From Nitrospira sp. (GTDB lineage: Bacteria > Nitrospirota > Nitrospiria > Nitrospirales > Nitrospiraceae): DNA of 64,000 bases. Below are positions 1 to 9,275 of this stretch, piece by piece. The stretch spans positions 3,185 through 67,184 of the forward strand of contig JADJXO010000011.1 in assembly GCA_016715825.1 (NCBI GenBank), read 5' to 3'. Every line of letters begins with the position of its first letter. Position 1 is the first letter of the stretch. Position numbers and translations under genes: made by a program. A model generated the notes under the pieces. That model was given only the letters and a program-made list of their open reading frames with translations. It was not told the origin of the DNA and ran no database searches.

Positions 1-1
1 C

Positions 2-148
2 ATGGCCGTCGATCAGCTCGACCCCTGCGGCATCTATTTCGGGACAACCGGTGGACAGGTCTATGGCTCGGCCGATGGTGAAGACAGTTGGGAACTGATT
101 GTGCGAGATCTGCCGTCTGTGTTGTCGGTGGAAGTACAAACATTATGA
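2..148 (+). CDS. C-terminal end of a beta-propeller (BNR/exo-sialidase-like) protein, partial
   Basis: The window opens inside a reading frame that runs to a TGA at 146-148. The 48 visible residues contain [22 protein letters not shown], of which the part G-Q-V-Y-x-S-x-D-x-G-x-x-W is the Asp-box type turn of BNR/YVTN propeller blades found in exo-alpha-sialidase-like proteins. The ATG at 2-4 is probably an internal methionine, because no full propeller fits in this length. Most of the gene lies upstream of the window, so function cannot be assigned. It is followed after about 110 bases by a MoaD/ThiS-like gene on the same strand. Confidence 0.55.
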   Translation: MAVDQLDPCGIYFGTTGGQVYGSADGEDSWELIVRDLPSVLSVEVQTL

Positions 149-257
149 CGTGAAGCGTGAAACGTCGTTCGTGAAGCGTATCGGTCAAGGGTTTGAGGTT
201 TCTGCACAGCTTGAAACGTTGAACATGAAACTTGTCACTCATCAGCGATGATACGAA

Positions 258-554
258 ATGATACACGTGATTCTTCCTCAACATTTGCGAACCTTGGCGC
301 GGGTGAATGGCGAGGTCATGCTGGACCTCGTCAGTCCGGCGACTATCGACTCCGTCCTCAATTCATTGGAGGCTCGGCATCCCATGCTCCGAGGAACGAT
401 CCGCGATCATGTCACCAAGCAGCGTCGGCCGTTCATCCGGTTCTTTGCCTGCGAACAGGATTTGTCGCACATCTCAGCGGATACTCCCCTACCAGACACG
501 GTCGTGAACGGAACCGAACCATTGTTGATCGTGGGAGCCATGGCTGGAGGTTGA
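258..554 (+). CDS. MoaD/ThiS family small sulfur-carrier-like protein
   Basis: A 98-residue protein that ends in A-M-A-G-G. A C-terminal Gly-Gly is the hallmark of the ubiquitin-like sulfur carriers MoaD and ThiS, where the last glycine is adenylated and then thiocarboxylated. The N-terminus ([16 protein letters not shown]) and a late L-P-D-T-x-V segment before the glycines fit the beta-grasp pattern. MoaD/ThiS proteins are usually 65-90 residues, so length agrees. No MoeB/ThiF activating enzyme or MoaE partner is seen nearby, so whether it serves molybdopterin, thiamine or another pathway is open. Family call is inference from length, fold pattern and the terminal GG. Confidence 0.7.
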   Translation: MIHVILPQHLRTLARVNGEVMLDLVSPATIDSVLNSLEARHPMLRGTIRDHVTKQRRPFIRFFACEQDLSHISADTPLPDTVVNGTEPLLIVGAMAGG

Positions 555-626
555 TCGTCGATAGATAAAAGAGATTGGCTCAGGATTCTAGATCGTTATT
601 GAAGTACCAACCACAAGGAGGCCATC

Positions 627-1226
627 ATGCAGTCTATGACGCTTGCTATTGGCACGCTGTGCATCACGTTGAGCATCTCGCCCGTCCTCGCCAAGGAGAA
701 GCAACACGAGAGACCCATGGATGAAAAAGCCATGATGGAGCTCTGGAAGCAGGCGGCCACGCCCGGTGAGCCGCACAAGCTGTTTGCCACATTAGCCGGC
801 AGCTGGACCACGACCACCAAAGAGTGGATGGAGCCGGGCAAGCCGCCGACGGAATCCATCGGCACGGCGGAAATGAAGATGTTGCTGGATGGACGATTTC
901 TCTATCAGGAATTCAACGGCCAGATGATGGGACAGCCGTTTAACGGCATCGGCATCGACGCGTATGACAACATCCGGAAGACATACGTGACGGCATGGAT
1001 GGACACCATGGGAACCGGTATCTTTATCATGGAGGGAACGGCGAGTCCTGATAGCAAGACAATCACACTGAAAGGCTCACATCCCGAACCGGGCGGAGGC
1101 CAGATGAGCCATCGCGCCGTCTGGAAGCTGATCGACGCCGATCATCAGACCTTCGTCATGTACGGCGCGCACCACGGGCAGAAAGAAACGAAGATGATGG
1201 AGATCACCTATACGCGATCGGAATAA
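627..1226 (+). CDS. DUF1579 family secreted protein
   Basis: A 199-residue protein with an N-terminal signal peptide (hydrophobic stretch about residues 3-22, cleavage near V-L-A). The mature part holds the pattern of DUF1579: H-K-L-F-A-T-L-A-G-S-W near residue 50, then a repeated beta-strand pattern with G-R-F-L-Y-Q-E-F, G-I-G-I-D-A-Y-D-N and Y-V-T-A-W-M-D-T-M-G-T-G. DUF1579 proteins are thought to fold as small lipocalin-like barrels and have no established activity. The start at 627 is preceded by a clear AAGGAGG about eight bases upstream. It stands alone on the plus strand with about 280 bases before the next gene. Confidence 0.75.
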   Translation: MQSMTLAIGTLCITLSISPVLAKEKQHERPMDEKAMMELWKQAATPGEPHKLFATLAGSWTTTTKEWMEPGKPPTESIGTAEMKMLLDGRFLYQEFNGQMMGQPFNGIGIDAYDNIRKTYVTAWMDTMGTGIFIMEGTASPDSKTITLKGSHPEPGGGQMSHRAVWKLIDADHQTFVMYGAHHGQKETKMMEITYTRSE

Positions 1227-1505
1227 ATGCGCCCTGCTGGGGTGATGGCTGATACACAGCTCATCCATCACCCCATGGCTGCGGTACCAGTGTCCCACCT
1301 AGCCCACTCAGTCAGATCACCTGTAGGTTCTTGCCTACGGCCCAGAATGAAACACTAGGGATATTTCCAGTAGTACCCTCCTTGCAGATGTGCTAGCGTG
1401 AACAAAATCCAAACAACTTAGTCTGGAACTGATCGCCCCCTGCGCTCATTCGTCCCGCGACCCTTTCCAGTCTATCCACCAACCCCTTCATAAAGGAGGT
1501 CGCTT

Positions 1506-2054
1506 GTGAGACATACGACCCTGTTACTTCAGACACTCTCTGGTTGCTGCGCCATTCTTTTTCTGACCGTTGCCTGTGCCTCTGCGGGAGACCACAAGAA
1601 AGGAGCATCGCCCATGACCGTCTCGAACGGAACACACGTCACGTTGGCATACACCCTTAAGCTGGAAGATCAATCCGTCGTCGATACCAATGTCGGCGGG
1701 GAACCGTTGAAAGTCACCCAAGGCAGTCATCAGCTCATTTCTGGAGTTGAGAAACAACTGGAAGGCATGGCTGTCGGCGAGAAAAAGCAGTTCACCGTCG
1801 CCCCAGCGGAGGGCTATGGCGCCGTCGACCCGAACGCGTTCCAGGAGATCGACAAAAAAGCCGTGCCACCGGATTCACACAAGGTAGGAGCACAGCTGGA
1901 AGGGAAAACCCCCGATGGGCGCAAAGTCTTTCCGCGTATCTCCGAAGTGAAGAACGACACCGTCGTGCTCGACTTCAACCATCCACTCGCCGGCAAGACG
2001 CTCCACTTCGACGTGCAAGTCCTGGATGTCGCGCAAGCGGCATCGACGAAGTGA
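1506..2054 (+). CDS. FKBP/SlyD-type peptidyl-prolyl cis-trans isomerase, exported
   Basis: A 182-residue protein starting at GTG with AAAGGAGGT just upstream. Residues 1-27 form a signal segment (I-L-F-L-T-V-A-C is a weak lipobox, so it may be a lipoprotein). The rest is a SlyD-like FKBP module: Y-T-L-K-L-E-D-Q-S-V-V-D-T, then G-S-H-Q-L-I-S-G-V-E-K-Q-L-E-G-M-A-V-G-E-K, V-A-P-A-E-G-Y-G, and a final L-A-G-K-T-L-H-F-D-V. The insert-in-flap segment between residues about 105 and 150 is present. The His/Cys-rich metal-binding tail of cytoplasmic SlyD is missing, which fits an exported folding helper. Proline isomerisation is inferred from family membership. Confidence 0.85.
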   Translation: MRHTTLLLQTLSGCCAILFLTVACASAGDHKKGASPMTVSNGTHVTLAYTLKLEDQSVVDTNVGGEPLKVTQGSHQLISGVEKQLEGMAVGEKKQFTVAPAEGYGAVDPNAFQEIDKKAVPPDSHKVGAQLEGKTPDGRKVFPRISEVKNDTVVLDFNHPLAGKTLHFDVQVLDVAQAASTK

Positions 2055-2067
2055 TCGGCTCTTCCCC

Positions 2068-2092
2068 GTGCGGGGCGCTAAGCGCCCCGCAC
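2068..2092 (+). terminator. GC-rich hairpin after the FKBP gene
   Basis: GTGCGGGGCGC and GCGCCCCGCAC pair perfectly over 11 bases around a three-base loop, 13 bases after the FKBP stop codon. There is no run of T after it, so it may act as a weak terminator or protect the 3' end; the convergent gene ends at 2171. Confidence 0.5.
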
Positions 2093-2170
2093 GCAAACCC
2101 AGCATAATGCACATGGGCTCGACCGATCCGAGAGAATATCCCCACCAGCCCACTCCAGGGCTCCTCAAGC

Positions 2171-5100
2171 CTACTGTTCACAGGCTGGTTTCTTCTGTGA
2201 TTTGGCAACAAGTGTCGCGGTAGCTTGGCCATAATGTTGATAGGCTCCCCACGTAGATCCCCTTGTGATAATCGCCTCTCTGGCCTTCGATAAAGAGATC
2301 CCTAACTCATCACCGAACAGCGCTTCCGTGTAGAACACCCTGGCAAACTCCAAGGCTGCGGCATCGTCCACGGGCCAACCGGTGCCTATGTAGTTCTGAA
2401 CACCTCGCTCGAAAAACGCCTGGGCCAGCCCGGCAAGGTTGCGATTGGACTCCTGCAGCGTAAAGGGTGTGCCTGATCGAATGACACCGGAGAAACAGGC
2501 GTTCGCAAAGATGAGCCGTGGCACACGCCTGGCCCGGAAAATCTCTCGGGCCGACAGAATGTTGTCCTTACCGAAGATCCATCCACTCTTCGCCGGATTT
2601 TTCTCGTCGAAGTCGCCATGGCCCGAGTAATGAATCAGGTCGAATTCCTCGCTCAGGATCAAGGCGAGCAGTTCAACCGGATCACATTCATTCGCCCCGA
2701 TCCGTTGTTCGATCGTGATGTCCAGACCCTGCTCCTCTTTCATCTCTCGTAAGATCTTCACAACCGCCCGCCCTTCCTCACGCGCACCCGGCAATTGCAG
2801 GTCGGCCTCCGGCGCTGGGTCGGCAATGACGAGGACCCGGAGACGGTTTGGAATGGGCGCAGCAACGAGTCCCGGCGCACCAGACAAGGTGGTCCGAAAT
2901 TGGCGAGTCGCTTGCCGCCCCGGTCCGTAGAACACCACCTTCCCATGCCGCTCGAAGGCTGCCATCTCCCAAGGAAAGGCTGCGGTCGATCGGTCGACGA
3001 TCAGGGTAAGCGGCGTCATGTCGATCATGTCCTGAAAATCGTCCGGCATGAGATAGCTATGCAGCAACTTCCCATATTTGTGCTGCTCCTCCAGGGTACG
3101 TGATTCCTTGAGAAGGTCAGCCGCCCCGTCCGCGTATGAGGAGTTAACCGTGATTTCCCGAACCGGGATCACCGCTTGTTTGGTGATGGCGGCGAATCGG
3201 AACTGATCACGATCCCGCTCGATTGTCACGCGGCTGCCTTCCATCTGGTCGAACCGTTCCGGTTGCGGTTTCGTCTGGCGATGGGTTCGCTCACGCACCT
3301 CTCTTGGAATGACCTTCAGCTTCAGACCGCCCTCCTGATTCTTGGCGATCCTTTCTAATAGCCCGTGAATCGTCTTGAAGCGGGTCTTGTCCTTCTCAAC
3401 AATCCGCAGGGTCTCAAGCTGCCCCTGCCCGTGCCCCTCAAGCCGTCGGAGCGCCGACCCCACTCCTGCCAACATACCGACGATCGCTTGCTCTAGAGAC
3501 AAATTGCCCTCTCCGGATCCGACGACGACCGTCACAAACTCACGCCATCCCAACGCCGTGACACCGTACGTGACGTTGGCAAACAAGAGATCCACGTCTT
3601 CACGATTGAACCGCCCATACTCCCCCATGCCAGCCAAGATGACCGAATCAGCGGCCAGTGACTTGTGCGTGCTGGGGATGAGAAACACTTCGCCCAGTCC
3701 TCCGCCGATGATGCCCCGCTTGACCGCCTTGGAAATCCAGAAGTCGAGGGCCTCATCTAACGCGCCCACGGCCCGCACCGGCGGCACCGCTCGGTAATGG
3801 CCTACCACGACTGCTGGCGCCTTGATGTCACGAATGTCCCCATGGATCACCTCGACCTTCAGGGCGATGGGCTCCTGTGGCGGAGCTGTTTTCTTGCGTC
3901 CTCCAGCAGTCTTCGTGGTCGCTCCATCGGTCGCAGTCCTGGATCCCGGAGGCGCCTGGACCATGATGGCTTGCCTCAGCAAGGTCTCGGCTCGACGGCG
4001 CTCGGCCGCAGTACTTCGGTCAGCTTTAGTCGCTTCGGCTATCTGCCGAATCTGCTCAGCATCTTGACGGTCCCGAACGGCACGGACTCGAGCAGAGGTC
4101 ATGGAACGGACAGCTCGAGCGGCAACCGGCTCTGTACTGAGTGCGCCGGTCTTGCCGGTTCGTAAGATCTCATCGACGGCTTCGAGCACCTGCTCGTGTT
4201 TCTGGAGATCACCATGGATTTCATCGACATAGTACGTCGGCACACCGGGCAACAATCCCAACGCATGGGTGACGCGGCCATCGCCTTTGAAGGTCACGTC
4301 AAACTCGAACTGGCCGGGACCATCAATCCTCACACCGGCCAGAGTTTCTTGATTACAGCCAGCGATGTACGCCATACGGTCAGGGTCGATCGTCACAGCC
4401 GCCTCAAGATCCGCATGGAACTTCTTGGCCCGCTGCAGGTGCGCATTGACGATGGGATAGCGGCCCCACATGCTGCTCTCATAGAGTTTTTGCTCTGACG
4501 CTAGAAGCTTGGTAGGCGACGGAAGCAATTGATAACTCCCCACGAATCCATTCAAGATCTCAAGGACCTCGTTCAAGTTATGGTGCAGGTCTGCCGCCGC
4601 CAATCGGCGTACGAGCTTGTCTCCGGCCACCATCGCATTGGCAATCGCGTGCGACCCGTAGTTCGGTGTGCCCAGCATGATGAGCCGGCCACCCTGCACC
4701 TTCTTCGGCTCCAGCATGGCCTTCCAAACCTTGGGATAGAGCCGAATGAAATTCCGTGATACCAAGCCTCCCATCGAATGGGCCACCAGATGAACTGGCT
4801 GGTCCTTATACTTCGATTCGACCAAGTCTTTGAGCCATTCGGCAGCCTTATCCATATCTTTCCGCCAATCGTATGCAAACGGCTCGACGTTCCAGTAGGC
4901 TTTCAGCCACAGCACCGCCTCTGCATAACTGTCCTTATCGAGCCCGCTGGGTTGCACCCGCAATTGTGAATCCGCTTCCTGCATCCCATCCTTGGTGAGT
5001 TGGAGTTTCTCGATGCCTCCCCAGATCAGTCTAGGAAAACTAACCCAGATGAGGTCATCATCCCCATCCTCCGTGACTGTCAACTCAGACCCCATGATGC

Positions 5101-5350
5101 CGGGAATGAAGATGATATTGCCCCGCAGTGGCTCCCGTTTTCGACGAACCACCCGAACCCGCTCCGCCAGCTGCTTGAGCCGGTCAAACTTTTCTTGGCC
5201 AAAGTGATCCCGCAAGGCCTGGTCAGACACCGCTCGTGATTTTCCACCACGTGTGGAGCGGGATAGCTGTGCCTCAAACTCATCCCAATCCATATCGTGG
5301 ACCCACCGATCCGCATCGCTTGATTTGGTCCCTCGCTGCTTTGAGCTCAT
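2171..5350 (-). CDS. Three-part fusion: lipase-like alpha/beta hydrolase, M17N-like domain, CHAT (caspase-like) protease
   Basis: A 1059-residue cytosolic protein with no signal peptide. Residues about 75-400 are an LCAT/PGAP1-like alpha/beta hydrolase: F-I-P-G-I-M-G-S-E-L near 82 and the nucleophile elbow A-H-S-M-G-G with Ser about 192. A charged linker (about 420-510, many Arg/Glu) leads to a domain around 515-650 resembling the N-terminal (macro-like) domain of M17 aminopeptidases (G-D-I-R-D-I-K-A-P-A-V-V-V-G-H). The C-terminal 300 residues are a CHAT domain: D-L-I-H-Y-S-G-H-G supplies His and F-A-N-A-C-F-S-G supplies Cys of the dyad, both intact. It ends the minus-strand island and follows a metacaspase gene by 92 bases. 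CHAT proteins act in bacterial conflict and death pathways; a role in such a system here is inference. Confidence 0.8.
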   Translation of the reverse strand: MSSKQRGTKSSDADRWVHDMDWDEFEAQLSRSTRGGKSRAVSDQALRDHFGQEKFDRLKQLAERVRVVRRKREPLRGNIIFIPGIMGSELTVTEDGDDDLIWVSFPRLIWGGIEKLQLTKDGMQEADSQLRVQPSGLDKDSYAEAVLWLKAYWNVEPFAYDWRKDMDKAAEWLKDLVESKYKDQPVHLVAHSMGGLVSRNFIRLYPKVWKAMLEPKKVQGGRLIMLGTPNYGSHAIANAMVAGDKLVRRLAAADLHHNLNEVLEILNGFVGSYQLLPSPTKLLASEQKLYESSMWGRYPIVNAHLQRAKKFHADLEAAVTIDPDRMAYIAGCNQETLAGVRIDGPGQFEFDVTFKGDGRVTHALGLLPGVPTYYVDEIHGDLQKHEQVLEAVDEILRTGKTGALSTEPVAARAVRSMTSARVRAVRDRQDAEQIRQIAEATKADRSTAAERRRAETLLRQAIMVQAPPGSRTATDGATTKTAGGRKKTAPPQEPIALKVEVIHGDIRDIKAPAVVVGHYRAVPPVRAVGALDEALDFWISKAVKRGIIGGGLGEVFLIPSTHKSLAADSVILAGMGEYGRFNREDVDLLFANVTYGVTALGWREFVTVVVGSGEGNLSLEQAIVGMLAGVGSALRRLEGHGQGQLETLRIVEKDKTRFKTIHGLLERIAKNQEGGLKLKVIPREVRERTHRQTKPQPERFDQMEGSRVTIERDRDQFRFAAITKQAVIPVREITVNSSYADGAADLLKESRTLEEQHKYGKLLHSYLMPDDFQDMIDMTPLTLIVDRSTAAFPWEMAAFERHGKVVFYGPGRQATRQFRTTLSGAPGLVAAPIPNRLRVLVIADPAPEADLQLPGAREEGRAVVKILREMKEEQGLDITIEQRIGANECDPVELLALILSEEFDLIHYSGHGDFDEKNPAKSGWIFGKDNILSAREIFRARRVPRLIFANACFSGVIRSGTPFTLQESNRNLAGLAQAFFERGVQNYIGTGWPVDDAAALEFARVFYTEALFGDELGISLSKAREAIITRGSTWGAYQHYGQATATLVAKSQKKPACEQ

Positions 5351-5442
5351 AGGCGAATCCTTTCTGCCAAGAAAACGTGGGTAGTTGGCACGAGACTTCT
5401 GCGTGCCCCGGCGGCCATCAAGCCGCTGGGCCGCTGGCTGTT

Positions 5443-6279
5443 CTAGCTGAGAAATTGGCGATTGAACGAGGTGCGCTGTCCTTCTAGTTGAGGAACCTGA
5501 TCGAAGTCTTCCGCCTTCAGTTTGGCCATGGTGCGTTGGTGCAATTCGCGATAGGTCAGCGTGCCTTCGACTTCTTTGATCGACTCAACGAGGTAATAAG
5601 TCAGAGCCCCGTTATACGTTCCTCCGATATGGGCGTCGGCCGACGTTTGCGTAGCGCGGCAGCCCGAGATCAACATCTCGGGAATATCGGCGTGAACGAT
5701 ATCGCTTTTTCGCTTCCGTCCGCGTGGAGCTTTCCCCAGCTGACCACGAAGTGTGCCTCGCAGTCTCCGGCCAGACTCGGTTGCCATCAGATCAAGGGGA
5801 CAGGGGAGGAACCGTTCTCTTCTTGGCACATCGGGGGGCGTGATAATCCGAGTGATCGTGCCGGAATGGCAACAGTCCATGATGACGGTGAGGTTGACAC
5901 CCTTGCGTAGCTTGTTGAACGCTTTGCGAAGCGAATCATCACGGAAGGTGTCCTTCCAATTCAAATCCGTGGGACACAGGATCTCATCACGGTTGTCCGC
6001 TTCATCACCATTATTATCCGGAACATTCGATCCGTACCCTGAGTAATGGAGCAACAAGGTGTCGCCCTTCTTCCCGCTCTTGATGAGTTTCTGAATTGCC
6101 GCCTGCATGGCCTTCTTAGTGGCCTTGAGGTCGGTGAGGGTTGTAATATCCTTCTCCGTAAAACCGTAATAGGTTTTCAGCACCCCACTCAGATTCTTTA
6201 CGTCATTGACACACCCATTCAGATCAGACCCTGGAACCTGATACTTATTGATCCCGATGAGCACCGCTCGTTTTGCCAT
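5443..6279 (-). CDS. Metacaspase (peptidase C14 family) with catalytic His replaced by Tyr
   Basis: A 278-residue caspase-fold protein. The start at 6279 is chosen over an in-frame upstream one because AAAGGAG sits seven bases before it and M-A-K-R-A-V-L-I-G-I-N-K-Y is the family N-terminus. The p20 core is complete: D-L-N-G-C-V-N-D-V near 20, then L-L-H-Y-S-G-Y-G and T-V-I-M-D-C-C-H-S-G. The Cys is present, but the position of the catalytic His (normally Y-S-G-H-G) is Tyr, codon TAC. The p10 side shows M-L-I-S-G-C-R-A-T-Q-T-S-A-D. Known metacaspases cut after Arg/Lys using the His/Cys dyad; with Tyr this one may be a pseudo-enzyme, a scaffold, or use another base. It lies between a Rossmann-like effector gene and a CHAT fusion on the same strand. 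Confidence 0.85.
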   Translation of the reverse strand: MAKRAVLIGINKYQVPGSDLNGCVNDVKNLSGVLKTYYGFTEKDITTLTDLKATKKAMQAAIQKLIKSGKKGDTLLLHYSGYGSNVPDNNGDEADNRDEILCPTDLNWKDTFRDDSLRKAFNKLRKGVNLTVIMDCCHSGTITRIITPPDVPRRERFLPCPLDLMATESGRRLRGTLRGQLGKAPRGRKRKSDIVHADIPEMLISGCRATQTSADAHIGGTYNGALTYYLVESIKEVEGTLTYRELHQRTMAKLKAEDFDQVPQLEGQRTSFNRQFLS

Positions 6280-6645
6280 AGACGCTCCTTTCTGTGGCTG
6301 CATGTCGCACAGTGTAGACGGGAAGACTCGCACGATTCGATCTCATCATCCCACTGAGCAAGCCGCTTGCCACGCCTCGTTCATGGAAGAAGCGGCGCAC
6401 GAGGTCATGCCTAGGCTGAACTACAGGCGGAAGGATACAGGATTTTGAGGCTCACGAATAGTTGTGAAGAGATAACGAAGAATTCTGGTGAGGCGGCAAG
6501 CCACTGACTGGTGAATCTAAACTGATACAGCTCTGTATCGAAATGGGTACAACCAGTACATGCGAAATTCGTTCAGCCTGAGCTTCAAGTCTGGCAATCT
6601 TTGGTGGTGTCACTCAAGAGAGTAGAAGCACAATATGCCCTGTCA
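6280..6645. other. 366-base gap without a recognisable gene
   Basis: It separates the two small Rossmann/caspase genes of the island. Short frames here are open by chance. No clear promoter or terminator was identified, so it is unclear whether the metacaspase and CHAT genes share a transcript with the genes upstream. Confidence 0.4.
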
Positions 6646-7146
6646 CTAAAAGCAGTACTCATAGTAATGCCTACGCACATCAGCCTGCCATTTAAGAAAC
6701 ACAGAAGAAAGTTGGCTTTTACTGTGATCTGACCTAGGCATTTCATGAAGGAACACATCCGATACTCCTAAATCGAATATGCCACCATCTATCCCAGCCT
6801 CTTTGAAAACAAGAAGTGGAAGACCAGATGAAAACAGAATACCTGCTTCTATCTGGTTCCATGGTGTAGGAAAGCTTAGGCTCGTTACTTCCTCCGGATC
6901 CTTGGTGCTATATTTCCGAATCCCTTTCTCTATTCGAAATCGCTCAAAGCCAAGGATGACACCACCAGAACAATGTCTCGCGAGAACTGCAACTTCGCGG
7001 AGTGGGAATTGGGTTGCAAAATCTGATACTCCAACAGCTCGAGGCTCAAGCTCCAGCCCATCTAACAAATCAAGAATCAGCTTTTTCGATGCCTGTTGTG
7101 TTTCTGACAGCGTCGTAGGACAAGAGACAAAAACGGGTATCTTCAT
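6646..7146 (-). CDS. Small Rossmann-like protein, possible deoxyribosyltransferase/TIR-like
   Basis: A 166-residue soluble protein. It starts M-K-I-P-V-F-V-S-C-P-T, a strand-then-P-loop-like opening, and later shows W-N-Q-I-E-A-G-I-L-F-S-S-G-L-P-L-L-V-F-K-E. A Glu-x-Gly/Ala helix followed by a hydrophobic strand is typical of the nucleoside 2-deoxyribosyltransferase / TIR-related fold, in which the Glu can attack N-glycosidic bonds of nucleotides. It lies about 115 bases downstream of a larger protein whose N-terminus has a clearer version of the same fold. I do not recognise an exact family. An NAD- or nucleotide-cleaving activity is possible but only an inference. Confidence 0.5.
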   Translation of the reverse strand: MKIPVFVSCPTTLSETQQASKKLILDLLDGLELEPRAVGVSDFATQFPLREVAVLARHCSGGVILGFERFRIEKGIRKYSTKDPEEVTSLSFPTPWNQIEAGILFSSGLPLLVFKEAGIDGGIFDLGVSDVFLHEMPRSDHSKSQLSSVFLKWQADVRRHYYEYCF

Positions 7147-7260
7147 ACCTTAGCCTCCTGGGTAACCTCGTCTTTGTACAGGATCTCAAACCGTCGAGCA
7201 AGGAGGCTATTTACGCACATTGAGTATGAGCCATAGCCTTCACCGTCCCAGCCCAGCACG

Positions 7261-9273
7261 CTAGAGAATTCTGGTGTCGATCCAGGTGACTTGTCCGGTT
7301 CGGCGATTCACTTCTCCATACATATGTGCAGTGCCGCCACGGCCATCGCCCTCACCACCATCCCAGAGACAAACAAACTGTACTTTCCTGATCCCATAGG
7401 ACAAGGCTGTATAGAGTAGCCAGAGGTTGCAGCGTTCGTAAGGATCAACACCCTTCGGTGGAGGACCGAGTTGGTCCGAGGTTGACCGAATTTCCATGGT
7501 GAGTTTAGCCTGTACATCCAGATAACGACCTCGCCATGCTTCACCACCACACACCACTGATTTTTGTATAAAAGTTGGTTCATCGAATGGCTGCAGCCAC
7601 TGCACCTTTACTCCTCGCTGCTGACAGGCCTCGGTGAACAAGAGATCCCCACCACAGCCACCAAGAGTCAACGCAAGATCTTCTGGGCCCGCGCCAAGGT
7701 TTTCAATCGCGTCGGCAGTCCTCCGAGCTGCAACCGGCTCCTTTGAGCTGGGTAACCTTGGAGTCGGTCTAGTCGGAGCATCAATCATATGGCCACTGAA
7801 GAGGAACACGTGCCTTGGCTTCCACCGGTCTTCCGGCTTCGTGAGTTTCTGTAAGGCTCGGCCAAAGACGGCAAGTCCAGCCTCCACACAATCCAATCGG
7901 AATCCTATGTCCTTAAATAGCTGCAACTGCATCAAGCATGATTCCAAAGAAGACCAATCTTGTTCATTCTTGGCAATCGCGTCCTTATAGGCAGCCTTCG
8001 TGGTTTCTGGTTTCCCGACAAGGACTTCTAGATCGCCGAGGGTGGCAAGGGCCCAGAACTGTTGCCCATCATTCTGCGGACATTCAGCGGCAAATCGCAC
8101 GGCCCCAGCCATGGTCGCCATTTCTTTGTCGTACCGTGGATTGCTCGTCAAATATTGGTACAAATGCATTAACGTGAGGGCATTGATACCGGAGTAAAAA
8201 TGACCAGGATTACGGCGATAGGCCATAGAATAGCTTTCGATCGCGGCCCGCAGTAGTGCATCCTCGTAAGCAGCTTCCTCTCTCATTTGTTTCGGACTGT
8301 TGCCTGGTCGATGCCACGACGCGACCCACGCATCTTTATCCACTCGGCCGAGCAAGGCCCACGTCTCAGGATCGTTCGGAAAAGACTTGAGCACCTCATG
8401 ATAATGAGACCGCACACGGTCTAATGAATATCCCGACTTGCCTTCCATTGCAAGCCGCTGAAGGCAGATCCCCTTCTCTAGGAGACCCTTAAGATTCCGC
8501 GGTTCCAACGAAAGTCCCCGTTCGACCTGTTCTAATCCAAACGTGAAATGTTCAGCCTTACGCAGCGCTTGACCGGCCGTGATCCAAGCTTCCACGCGAA
8601 AAGCAGCCACCGGTGCCTCATCAGCCAGCACCAACACATCACCGATGTGTCCGGCTTTTCGTGCCAAGGCAATACGCTGCTCCCACGCCTCATGTTGATC
8701 CCAAAACTCTTGCACGTCGCCGACGCGAAGCGACTTCCAATCAGGCTCCTGCAGATTTGGTAGAAGATGATAGACTGGACTCACCTTGCGGTCGCGCCAC
8801 GATTCCATGGTGGCCATGACCATGTCGGTCAGGCTCCTCTTATCCTGCTCAATCGTTGCCAAATCTGGTTTGCCGTTTTTAATGCTGTAACGGAGCTTGC
8901 GATCGGTGTAGAGATCAAATGCCGTCGTCACCTGTCCTCCGCAGATCAAGATGACACCCCGGGCTCGCAGCGCATGACGTACACCGAGTTCGTACCAAAC
9001 ATTCGGATTGTCGAGAGTGAGGTCGGCAACCACCAGATCAGCGATGAGCAGCTCCTGAAACATATCCGTGCGAATGTCGCCGGCTCGCTCATCTTTATCG
9101 GACCGGAATACTTCAACCCCTGCAGTTTCCAGAGCCGGCTTGATCAACTCGTCATAAACATGATTGAAGTCGATCTCCGCACCTTGACTGTCCTTCTTGG
9201 TACCGAACGGCATAGCGACAAAAGCATGGGGTTTCACGCAACATTCCTCCCAATAAGCCCGTTCAATTTTCAA
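7261..9273 (-). CDS. Deoxyribosyltransferase-like + TPR + SLOG multidomain protein
   Basis: A 670-residue soluble protein. Residues about 14-115 match the nucleoside 2-deoxyribosyltransferase-like fold: H-A-F-V-A-M-P-F-G, then A-D-L-V-V-A-D-L-T and N-P-N-V-W-Y-E-L-G-V-R-H-A-L, the last holding the conserved Glu. Residues about 185-480 are helical, TPR-like, resembling DUF4071 (MAP3K TRAFs-binding-type). Residues about 500-605 look like a SLOG domain: H-V-F-L-F-S-G-H, L-T-L-G-G-C-G-G-D-L-L-F-T-E-A-C. SLOG domains are predicted to bind or make nucleotide signals. The frame starts at TTG, two bases after the stop of the SLATT-like gene, so the two are almost certainly co-transcribed and translationally coupled. 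Confidence 0.7.
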   Translation of the reverse strand: MKIERAYWEECCVKPHAFVAMPFGTKKDSQGAEIDFNHVYDELIKPALETAGVEVFRSDKDERAGDIRTDMFQELLIADLVVADLTLDNPNVWYELGVRHALRARGVILICGGQVTTAFDLYTDRKLRYSIKNGKPDLATIEQDKRSLTDMVMATMESWRDRKVSPVYHLLPNLQEPDWKSLRVGDVQEFWDQHEAWEQRIALARKAGHIGDVLVLADEAPVAAFRVEAWITAGQALRKAEHFTFGLEQVERGLSLEPRNLKGLLEKGICLQRLAMEGKSGYSLDRVRSHYHEVLKSFPNDPETWALLGRVDKDAWVASWHRPGNSPKQMREEAAYEDALLRAAIESYSMAYRRNPGHFYSGINALTLMHLYQYLTSNPRYDKEMATMAGAVRFAAECPQNDGQQFWALATLGDLEVLVGKPETTKAAYKDAIAKNEQDWSSLESCLMQLQLFKDIGFRLDCVEAGLAVFGRALQKLTKPEDRWKPRHVFLFSGHMIDAPTRPTPRLPSSKEPVAARRTADAIENLGAGPEDLALTLGGCGGDLLFTEACQQRGVKVQWLQPFDEPTFIQKSVVCGGEAWRGRYLDVQAKLTMEIRSTSDQLGPPPKGVDPYERCNLWLLYTALSYGIRKVQFVCLWDGGEGDGRGGTAHMYGEVNRRTGQVTWIDTRIL

Positions 9274-9275
9274 TC

